A program made the position numbers and the translations under genes. 64,000 bases of DNA from Luteimonas sp. MC1572 (GTDB lineage: Bacteria; Pseudomonadota; Gammaproteobacteria; Xanthomonadales; Xanthomonadaceae). The notes beneath the pieces are model-generated. The model was given only the letters and a program-made list of their open reading frames with translations, did no database searches and had not been told where the DNA came from. Positions 1 through 7,635 of this stretch are shown piece by piece. The stretch covers positions 2,728,001 to 2,792,000 of the forward strand of contig NZ_CP067112.1 of assembly GCF_016615815.1 (NCBI RefSeq), written 5' to 3'. Within the stretch, counting starts at the first letter, position 1; each line of letters opens with the position of its first letter.

Positions 1-3000
1 GAGCGCGGTTGCCCATGGCCTTCCGATCGCTCTCCTTGCCCTTGGCCTTGCCGTTCCCCTGGACGATGATCAATTCGCGAACGTCAACCGGGAATCCACG
101 CGCAGGCAACACCCCTCGTATCGTCAATAGTTGCAACAGGTACTCATCACAAAGCCGGATCAACCGATAGGTCAGCGCCTTTTTTGCGGCATCGTTTGCG
201 GTCACCTCATCCCATTGGCGCTTGGCCGCATCCCACTCCACGCGCCAGCCAGACGCTGCGGCTTCAAACGATTCTCGGGCTGTGTCGAGCAAGACCTCCA
301 GCTCAACGTCGACAAGACTGGAGCGATCCAGCAGACTCCTGATCTGTCTCCGCTTGGCCTCGGAATAGCTCTGCGGCTGCTGCAGGAACGCCATCAGACG
401 CTGGTAGATCGAGTTGTCCCAGTGATCCTCACCAGGCTGCCCCTGGATAGTCGGGGCGCTGATACCAAAAAATCCTCCAGCCTTCATACCCAACGCCCCG
501 TGTGCGGTACCTTCCTCCATCAGGAAGTCGCGCAGCAGCCAAGCATTGAGGTGGCGCTGGACGATCACCGGGCTACCGAGTTGCACGACCGGGGGACTGA
601 TCGTGGACGAGAGGAACTTGTCCGGGGCATTGAAAATGGCGAGCGAGCGTGGCTCTGCTCTGCACACGGTGTACGCAAGCGCCCGTGTTTCACCCCGGCG
701 GCCAGCACGACCAGCACGCTGCAGGTAGTTGGCCACGGTGGGCGGTGGGTTCGCCATGGCAACCACGGCCAGACTGCCAATGTCCACACCCATCTCCATG
801 GTCGTGGAACAACTCAGCACGTTGAGCGCTCCTGACTGGAATTGACTGGTGAGTTCATCCAGCCTGGCCTGGTCGATCTGCGCCGAATGCTCACGGGCCG
901 CATAGAACTCAGTGCCGGTCAATGCACGATCCAAGGCTTCCGGCCAAAGGCCAAGCGCTTGAAGCAGATGGCCCGCCTTCTTGCCGGACAACCAGGATTC
1001 GCGCTCGCCGGCCGGAACGGATTGTCCATCACGCTCCCAGAGCACATGAGGAGGAACCGGCAATGTGACCGGCTGGCAGCTGACGGGAGATACGTCACCT
1101 TGGTGATAGGGCGACACGCCCCGCAAGGTGGTATCAAGCAGCCGCCGGGTCACTGGACAGAGCCAGAGCTGCGTCGGGCGAGCCAACTCAACCGTCGCCC
1201 AGTTGAGAAAATGGCCTGGCTGATCGCCTTTCGTCAGGTGTCCGCTCGCCAGAAGGCTTGATTTGGCAGCTTGCAGTACATCGCTGATTTGCAGGTCACG
1301 GACCGCAGGAAACGCCGCGCGCAACAGGCGGGGCAGGCGCGAGCGCCCCCCGGCTCCGGTGTCCGGATTCAGTCTTGGCCAGAGATATCTCTGACTTTCG
1401 CCTGTCCCGATCTCGTCAACAAGGAATTTGCGACTGAACCGGGTTCCGATCCAGTCCTTCTCGTCGTTAGTCAGTTCGACGCACGCGTTCTCGCGGACAA
1501 CAAAGTCGAGGTAGATCTTGAGGAAATCCTTCCAATCCTTGAGGCTGCCGTCGATCTCTACCCACGCACGCGGCAGTTGCCCTGCCCGGATACGTTCAAT
1601 GCCCGGATACCTGAGCGACACAAGCCCCAGCGTCTCGAGCGAATTGGTCCGCTTTGGCCTTCGGTACAGCTCCCGCAACAACAGTAGCCTGGCCACTCTG
1701 TCCTGTTCAACAGCACCCATGAGGTCAGAAAAGTAGGGGGTAATTGCACTCTCAACTGCGCGCTTTTGCGCTAAGGCATCCTGAACTTCCAGCCAAGCAA
1801 TCGAGCCCTGTCCAGCAAGCGCTCCTTCAACCCCGCGAAGACTGTTTTCCAGAAGATTTCGCCTACTTTCGTTCTGGTTCTTTTCCACCTCGGCCACAAG
1901 CCGCTCACGCTCATCCGCGTAGACCTCGCGATCTTCCTCGGAGAGCGGCCTGGGCAGCATTTCAGGAACCACGTAGCGGATGTAGTCGCGCAATGCGCCG
2001 TCGTACAAACGCGCCGCGCCGCGAGCAGTTCCTTGCCGGCTATCTGTAAACATGAGCAGCCGCCGGCCTTCCATCAGCACACCGTCTCCCATCGCCTTAG
2101 GGTCTGGTGGCGCAGCCGACAGCAGTTCAGGAACAACGTTACTCAGTGAAAAGGGTGCAGCCAGCCGAATGGATCGCCTGGCTTTATCTGGATTTTCATT
2201 TGAACTGCCGCAACGCGGGCATCGACAAGAGCGATTTGCCTCGTCCCCATACCCCTGACTCGTGGGGCTGTAGGGATTCCAGACAACGCCTGCAAAAGCG
2301 ATCTCACCGTCCAGCGCGGCAATCTCTCCGCTGACAGGGTTGAATCGGGCATCCCCTACGTCAACCTTGGCGATGTTGTCCTCCAGACTGGAGAGGATGA
2401 CCTGCTTGTATTTTGCTGCCTCTGCCGGCTCATCCTCCGTAGCCTCTGCATCGGCGAGAAACTCGTCCTCATCATCGTGCATTCCTTTGACGTACTTGCG
2501 ATCGGAAGACAGGACGCCCCGCAGAGCGGTTCCACCACAGTCATTGCACAGCGAAACTTCAAGTACGAGCGAGCCACAATGCGCGCAGCTGCCCTGGATC
2601 TCACCGAAGAGGGCACCGTGTCGCCAATCCTCGAGAGCCGCCGGCGCTCTGCCCGAGCAGCTGGGATTGACGCAGGCCCAGATGCCATCGATGGTCTTCT
2701 GGAAAAGGTGAGCCCTGATGGGAAGAAATCGGCCATCCGAATGCGGCGCGTCTTCCTGTTTGCCTGACGATGCCACGTCCACCCAGCGCGCTGCTTCCTG
2801 CATTGACGACAGTCCGGAGTGCTCCTGGATCTCGCTCAGGGTGGCAGCAGATCGCTCGATCAACAGGTTTCTTGTTGCCATGGCAACCGGGGAAGAGCGA
2901 AGCGCTGAAACAAGCTCCTCCGCATCACTGCATTGCTGATTGCACAGCGCTTCAAGTTCTTCGAGGCTCGGAGCGTTGCCACCAACAGGCTCAAGCGAAG

Positions 3001-4006
3001 GAATTTCCCTGTATCCGCGAATAACATCGACGCTCTCCTCTTCGCACCCGGCCACATCCGCAAGGAATCGCCTCAGTGCCTTTGTGGACTCCTCGCTCTG
3101 GTCGCCGATGGTTGCGGAGGTTGCAATGAACCGAACTTCGCGCGGCTGCACCTTGAAGGCCTGCAACGTGCGGCGCAGAAGCAGGGTCAGTTCGGCGGCC
3201 TGGCTGCCGGTGTACGAGTGCGCCTCGTCAATGACGACCCAGCGCAGCTTGCCGGCGGATCTCTCCAGAATTGGGCGGTCCTGCGGACGGACAAGCATCA
3301 ACTCCAGCATCGTCGTATTGGTGATCAACAACGGCGGGGGGCTCTCCCGTAGCCGCTCCCGGTCAGGCACTTCCGCTGCAGGAAATGCCGCCCTACTGGC
3401 TGTCGGAAGGGCATCCTTCATGTCACCGTTGTAAAGCGCGAACCGGTGACGACCTTCCTGCGCTTCGAGCCAGGCAACAAGCCGCTCCTTCTGGCTCCTG
3501 ATCAGCGCGTTAAGTGGATAGATAAAAAGGGCTTGGACCCCTTCCAGAGTGGATTTGGAACCAACCGACTGCTCGCACAGGTCGTTCAGGATCGGAAACA
3601 GGAATGATTCCGTCTTGCCGGCGCCGGTTCCGGCAGAGACCAGAATGGACTTCCCGGCTTTTGTGGATTCCAGCGCCGAGAGCTGGTGGGTGAAGAGCTT
3701 GCGATCCCTGGGAAAGTGGTAGTCGCCCGACGCGCGTTCCAGCGACTCAACGAACCCCGGCTGAAGAATTCCGGCGGCTTGCAGATCACCGACCGTCTGA
3801 TCTCCGCCTTGCCACCGGTACATACACTCAATCAAGGGGTCACCAAGGATGGCACCAGGGCTCCCTGGATAGGCGGAAAGACGATCCCCAAGCCAATCAC
3901 GAAGGCCCACGTCTGCTGGTCGCAGCATGCTCAACATTGCGTCCGCCAGCCTCGCCGGGATTCGATCGAGGAGCGGATGGATTTTCAGGTTTTCGTAGGT
4001 CTTCAC
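1..4006 (-). CDS. druE: DruE-like DEAH-box helicase (3' end beyond window)
   Basis: The reading frame is open from a GTG at 4006 to the window edge (about 1,335 codons seen). It shows Walker A SAGTGAGKTE (about residues 124-133), ITNTTMLELML, DEAH at about 260-263, SAT at about 297-299, a cysteine cluster (ACVNPSCSG, then CAHCG and CNDCG, around residues 455-485; CPRC around 600), FTDSRQG, TTMEMGVDIG, and motif [13 protein letters not shown] near residue 1,097. This is the architecture of very large superfamily-2 helicases carrying a C-terminal DUF1998, such as DruE of Druantia. DUF1998 itself would lie outside the window. The GTG start overlaps the stop of the preceding gene by 4 bases (GTGA), so the two are co-translated. 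The inferred role is the ATP-driven DNA-translocating component of an anti-phage system. DrmA of DISARM or another DUF1998 helicase is the alternative, but the single large partner gene favours Druantia type III. Confidence 0.85.
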   Translation of the reverse strand, partial: MKTYENLKIHPLLDRIPARLADAMLSMLRPADVGLRDWLGDRLSAYPGSPGAILGDPLIECMYRWQGGDQTVGDLQAAGILQPGFVESLERASGDYHFPRDRKLFTHQLSALESTKAGKSILVSAGTGAGKTESFLFPILNDLCEQSVGSKSTLEGVQALFIYPLNALIRSQKERLVAWLEAQEGRHRFALYNGDMKDALPTASRAAFPAAEVPDRERLRESPPPLLITNTTMLELMLVRPQDRPILERSAGKLRWVVIDEAHSYTGSQAAELTLLLRRTLQAFKVQPREVRFIATSATIGDQSEESTKALRRFLADVAGCEEESVDVIRGYREIPSLEPVGGNAPSLEELEALCNQQCSDAEELVSALRSSPVAMATRNLLIERSAATLSEIQEHSGLSSMQEAARWVDVASSGKQEDAPHSDGRFLPIRAHLFQKTIDGIWACVNPSCSGRAPAALEDWRHGALFGEIQGSCAHCGSLVLEVSLCNDCGGTALRGVLSSDRKYVKGMHDDEDEFLADAEATEDEPAEAAKYKQVILSSLEDNIAKVDVGDARFNPVSGEIAALDGEIAFAGVVWNPYSPTSQGYGDEANRSCRCPRCGSSNENPDKARRSIRLAAPFSLSNVVPELLSAAPPDPKAMGDGVLMEGRRLLMFTDSRQGTARGAARLYDGALRDYIRYVVPEMLPRPLSEEDREVYADERERLVAEVEKNQNESRRNLLENSLRGVEGALAGQGSIAWLEVQDALAQKRAVESAITPYFSDLMGAVEQDRVARLLLLRELYRRPKRTNSLETLGLVSLRYPGIERIRAGQLPRAWVEIDGSLKDWKDFLKIYLDFVVRENACVELTNDEKDWIGTRFSRKFLVDEIGTGESQRYLWPRLNPDTGAGGRSRLPRLLRAAFPAVRDLQISDVLQAAKSSLLASGHLTKGDQPGHFLNWATVELARPTQLWLCPVTRRLLDTTLRGVSPYHQGDVSPVSCQPVTLPVPPHVLWERDGQSVPAGERESWLSGKKAGHLLQALGLWPEALDRALTGTEFYAAREHSAQIDQARLDELTSQFQSGALNVLSCSTTMEMGVDIGSLAVVAMANPPPTVANYLQRAGRAGRRGETRALAYTVCRAEPRSLAIFNAPDKFLSSTISPPVVQLGSPVIVQRHLNAWLLRDFLMEEGTAHGALGMKAGGFFGISAPTIQGQPGEDHWDNSIYQRLMAFLQQPQSYSEAKRRQIRSLLDRSSLVDVELEVLLDTARESFEAAASGWRVEWDAAKRQWDEVTANDAAKKALTYRLIRLCDEYLLQLLTIRGVLPARGFPVDVRELIIVQGNGKAKGKESDRKAMGNRA

Positions 4007-7000
4007 AAGGTTCCTTCAAGCAGCGATAGCGCAACGCAGTAAGCGTCATCGAACTGAACGGGATCAATCATGTGTCGCGCGAAGAGAAAGTCGTCCCTGA
4101 GTCCAGGCTCAGGCTCGACTCCGCGCGACATCAGAATTGCGAGCTCATAGGGCGCGAGAAGGTGGGTTCGGAACAGATCTATGTCAGCCGGAAGCCTCTG
4201 AGGTCGACGCCGCGCCTGATCGAACAGGTTGTGCGCTTCAATTGTCATCCAGATAGCCTCTGCCGCCTCGCCAACATCAGGAACTCGAAGTTGGTAATCG
4301 CGACCCGATGCACTGCACCAGTCGATCACCCGCTCCTGCCATCCTTCAAGCCACGCGGGATGGCAGAGGCGCAAAGTGGGGGACTTCATCAGTCGACTTG
4401 GAACAGACAAGCCGTCTTGACCCATAAGTCGATGGATTTCATCCAGCGCGCCATTCCCCAGCTGATGGCCCGCCCACGCACGGAGCATCTCGAGTTCGCG
4501 GTGAGTGACCCGATGCCAAAAGAGAGGCACATCGTCCAAGGCCCAGCGCAGGCCCTGCTCGGCTTGAATCTGTCCTCTTAGCCTTGCCAACGCCAGCATG
4601 CGCATGGCCAGTTCTGGATTCGCTGCCAGGACCAGGAACGGATCCAACCATCGCAGTTCGAACTGAAACTCCCCCATCCATTGAAGGCAGGCATCAATCT
4701 CACTGGACGCGACGCCATCATGCGTGCTGTCAGTCCACTGCCTGTACAGGTCTACGAGCTCGGTTTCCCGTTCCGATTCGTTCGTGATCTCGATCGCAGC
4801 GTGGAAGCACCGCTTTTGAACCTGATCGTTCCTTTCGGCCGAAACCAGGCACGGGGCGGCTTGATGCGTCGTATCGACGGCAAGGTAGGTCGATGCGCTG
4901 TCAAGCCATTCTGGAATCGCCCAATTTTCCGGGTCAATGCGTTCCAGCTGCACGATGTCAGACTGGACGTCATTAGCCGGAACCATACGTTTCAATTCGA
5001 GCAAGATGTCCGGCGCAGCTCCTTCAACGGTCAGGACGCTGCCATTCCTTTTGATCCTGTATTCGTCGATCTCAAGTTTGGGGCCATTCTGGAATTGCAC
5101 AACGAGCGCGTGCGTTCGCCCCCGCGGATGAAACGAGAGGGCCTTACGGTAGCCCTTGACTCGCTCATCGGAAAGGTAGAGCTTCCCGCCCTGCAAACCA
5201 ATCGCATAAGCCGCGGTCCAGTGGTCACTTTTGCGACTAACCTCGATGCTGTCATGAAGATCAGAGGATGCTACAAAACCATCAGCGACCCGTGAGCTGA
5301 CTTTGCTCGTACCGACATGAACCTCTTCTCCTGTTGCCACGCTCGAAAACGAGGTCAACATTGACCGCTTGAACGTGATTCCTATCTCGGAACCTTCGGC
5401 TATAACAGTGACGTCCAGCTTTGAATCCTGGCCAAATTCGAGTATGTAATTTCCCTCCGGATTTGGAGCATGGCCCTTGACTTCAAGGTTCCCGGGAATA
5501 CTGAACGAAACCGATCTATTAGTGATTGTCGGCCGAAATTCTTCGGGTAGCACAAACACTCTTCGACGTTCTGCAAGCACATCGCCGTCGGTTGATACCA
5601 GTCGGAACGACAGATGTCCTGTTTCCGTTCGTACCGGCCGAGTATTCCACTCCTGCTCTCCCGCCTTTCGCCACTCGATCCGCCCAGAAAGGGCTCCGGA
5701 ACGACGGGCGATTGGATCTCCCAGGAACACTGCGGAGAACTTGTGCGTCTGGAAAGCGGGAGTCTTGCCTTTAAAGTCGAGGTAGACCTGAGGTCCGTCG
5801 TATCCCGCGTGGATCAGTGCCAACTCGCCATCCGCATCAATGACCTGCGCCCTTCCGGTCACTTTCCAGAGCGCCTTGCTCACACCTTGCAGCGACAGGC
5901 GCTCGCCGGTTTTCACGGCATCGCCCGTTACTTCAGTCCCTTCTGCCACGGCTACCAGCAGTTCTGAGGTGCGCAGCCGCACGGGCGCATCGGCCTTGTA
6001 CACGTACTCGCCCCTGCGTGGTTCAAACACCCAGGTTGCACTTTCTCCCAGAGGCTCACCCCGCGCGCACTCTAAGGGCAGATACCTCCCATCAACATCC
6101 TGCCGGACGAGCGAGATACGTTGGCTTACCTTGCCGACCAGAACCTCTTCAACGTCCCTCGGCAGCCTGTACGAGCCATCCTTTTGTAGTTGGAGACGGA
6201 AGGCTTCGCCTACCGGTTCTTGTTCTTGCCCCATCGCGTACTGGATCAAGAGCATCTGGCGATTCTCATCTGGCAATTCGATGCCTTCGCTGGGGACCAC
6301 TGCGCGCGCTTTCATGGACCAGATGCCGTCGCTGCAAGAAAGTATCCGATCGACGGCCAAGGCATCGCCACCAACAGCGGCGGTGGCGACGCCGAGAAGC
6401 TCTGTGACGATTTCTCGTGCGGTACTTTCTTCTACCCTGAAAGGCAACTCCCTGCTCCAATTCGGAAGTTCCCACAGCGGAGCCAGCGGACCACTCGTCC
6501 ATTTGGCTCGTTCAGTTAACCGAACGACCGCGTCAACCAAGTCTGCGCACAATTTGGGGAGGTGGCCTGCCTCCTGGTAAGCCTTCCTTAGCTTGCCGTT
6601 ATCAACAGCCTCCGAAATCAGCTTGGAGGCTTCCGATTGAAGATTGTCGCTGCCAAGTGCGCGCCCTCTCACAAGCTCATCCAAGACGCCTCGAAGCGTC
6701 CTGCCCCGTCTCAGCATCCCACTTGGGAGGCCCGCTTGAGAAATAATCGTTTGGAGGAGGAGTACTGCACCTCTATCACCTTTGATAACGGGCACTCGGT
6801 ACCGGTTTAAGCTCAGCTCCATCAGCGTGCGGAACCTTGCCTGACTGTACGGGGTGGTGCCGTAGAGTCGGTCGATTTCCGCCCCACAATCCGCCCATGA
6901 CGGCACGCCGCCTTCTTCGTAGCTCGAAGCGAATCTAGCTGCTGCTACGGGCGCTAGCGCATGAATTTTCTGCTCATCGATCGCAAGAGGGTGGTTGAGC

Positions 7001-7095
7001 AACACCTCAAGACCAGACAGATGCCCCATATCAACCTGATATTGGTAAAGCGGCCGCCCATCAATGGGTTCGCGCCCCAACCTCTCTACTGCCAT
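4003..7095 (-). CDS. druH: DruH-like large protein, Druantia type III partner
   Basis: This protein of about 1,030 residues has no catalytic motif I can recognise, no signal peptide and no membrane segment. Near its start it reads LGREPIDGRPLYQYQV, and it ends ...LLEGTL with TGA overlapping the GTG of the helicase gene. Size, position directly before a very large DUF1998-type helicase and translational coupling fit DruH (also annotated STY4851/ECs_5259-like) of Druantia type III. That assignment is by context plus a general resemblance. I chose the ATG at 7095 because AGGGGG lies 4 bases before it; an in-frame ATG at 7140 would add 15 residues (MWRRGRRKGC...) and has a weaker upstream match. 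The gene is more A/T-rich than the chromosomal genes to the right, consistent with horizontal transfer. Its biochemical role is unknown. Confidence 0.7.
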   Translation of the reverse strand: MAVERLGREPIDGRPLYQYQVDMGHLSGLEVLLNHPLAIDEQKIHALAPVAAARFASSYEEGGVPSWADCGAEIDRLYGTTPYSQARFRTLMELSLNRYRVPVIKGDRGAVLLLQTIISQAGLPSGMLRRGRTLRGVLDELVRGRALGSDNLQSEASKLISEAVDNGKLRKAYQEAGHLPKLCADLVDAVVRLTERAKWTSGPLAPLWELPNWSRELPFRVEESTAREIVTELLGVATAAVGGDALAVDRILSCSDGIWSMKARAVVPSEGIELPDENRQMLLIQYAMGQEQEPVGEAFRLQLQKDGSYRLPRDVEEVLVGKVSQRISLVRQDVDGRYLPLECARGEPLGESATWVFEPRRGEYVYKADAPVRLRTSELLVAVAEGTEVTGDAVKTGERLSLQGVSKALWKVTGRAQVIDADGELALIHAGYDGPQVYLDFKGKTPAFQTHKFSAVFLGDPIARRSGALSGRIEWRKAGEQEWNTRPVRTETGHLSFRLVSTDGDVLAERRRVFVLPEEFRPTITNRSVSFSIPGNLEVKGHAPNPEGNYILEFGQDSKLDVTVIAEGSEIGITFKRSMLTSFSSVATGEEVHVGTSKVSSRVADGFVASSDLHDSIEVSRKSDHWTAAYAIGLQGGKLYLSDERVKGYRKALSFHPRGRTHALVVQFQNGPKLEIDEYRIKRNGSVLTVEGAAPDILLELKRMVPANDVQSDIVQLERIDPENWAIPEWLDSASTYLAVDTTHQAAPCLVSAERNDQVQKRCFHAAIEITNESERETELVDLYRQWTDSTHDGVASSEIDACLQWMGEFQFELRWLDPFLVLAANPELAMRMLALARLRGQIQAEQGLRWALDDVPLFWHRVTHRELEMLRAWAGHQLGNGALDEIHRLMGQDGLSVPSRLMKSPTLRLCHPAWLEGWQERVIDWCSASGRDYQLRVPDVGEAAEAIWMTIEAHNLFDQARRRPQRLPADIDLFRTHLLAPYELAILMSRGVEPEPGLRDDFLFARHMIDPVQFDDAYCVALSLLEGTL

Positions 7096-7154
7096 CACGC
7101 CCCCTGTCATACAGCCTTTGCGACGCCCCCTGCGCCACATTCAACTCTTCGACA

Positions 7155-7380
7155 CTAGCTCACATCTTTCTCACTGGCGGCGACGGCCAGATTGTCCAAC
7201 GTCCCTGGCACGTACTCCACTAGGTCCTCGATTCGGCAACCGAAGTACCCAGTTCACTGCACCGCCATTCCCGACACCCCCACCTGCTCGGACTTCTCCG
7301 TGACCTGGCGTAAGGAGATGGCACCCCAGTGGCGGCGCCAGCACAGCACCAGCGTGGACGCGACCTTCGATGCCGACCTG
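7155..7380 (-). pseudogene. Possible decayed C-terminal remnant of an unknown gene
   Basis: Between the truncated SNF2 fragment and the Druantia-like pair one minus frame reads plausible protein, including WGAISLRQVTEKSEQVG, then a TGA, then GYFGCRIEDLVEYVPGTLDN and a short acidic tail ending in TAG at 7157-7155. The part after the internal TGA looks like a natural protein end and stops 15 bases before the first possible ATG of the next gene. It may be the 3' end of a gene lost by deletion, carrying one nonsense mutation. I do not recognise the family, and this could also be non-coding sequence. Confidence 0.25.
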
Positions 7381-7635
7381 CTAACGGAGTCCCACTTCAT
7401 CTGCCAACAGCACGCCGCGGGACGGCGGGTTGTTGCAGGCAAAGAGTGCGGGATCGACCTGGTGAGGGTTGAGATCCACCTGCGAATTGACCAGGGTCGT
7501 GTCCAGCGCGTCGACCGAGTCCCCACCGACATGGCTGGTCAGCATCCACGCGTAATACTGCGACTGATAAGGCGTTACAGCGACTGCGTTTTCCAAACCA
7601 TTCTCCGAATCACAAGTGAATTCGATTGTTGTCAT
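7381..7635 (-). pseudogene. Truncated N-terminus of a SNF2-type helicase
   Basis: Eighty-four codons start at an ATG that overlaps the stop of the SbcC-like gene by 4 bases (ATGA). The fragment contains VDLNPHQVDPALFA followed by PSRGVLLADEVGL, then Arg and a stop. In SNF2/HepA-type helicases of defence loci this segment is the Q-like motif followed by ADEVGLGKT (Walker A); here the frame breaks exactly at the glycine-lysine part, so no ATPase can be made. The rest of the gene (normally around 1,000 codons) is missing, and sequence of different character begins at about 7380. The overlap shows that it was the sixth gene of the recC-recB-recD-sbcD-sbcC operon before truncation. A short peptide may still be translated. 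Confidence 0.75.

Noticed and set aside
131..3434. Several plus-strand ORFs of 100-230 codons in the first 4 kb
   Set aside because: All lie antisense to the open, motif-rich helicase frame on the minus strand, which has no stop within the window.
1..7095. DISARM or dpd system instead of Druantia
   Set aside because: DISARM would need DrmB/DrmC (phospholipase D) and usually a methylase, and dpd genes would bring DpdA-type proteins; the partner here is a single protein of about 1,030 residues directly coupled to the helicase. Genes beyond the left edge could still change this.
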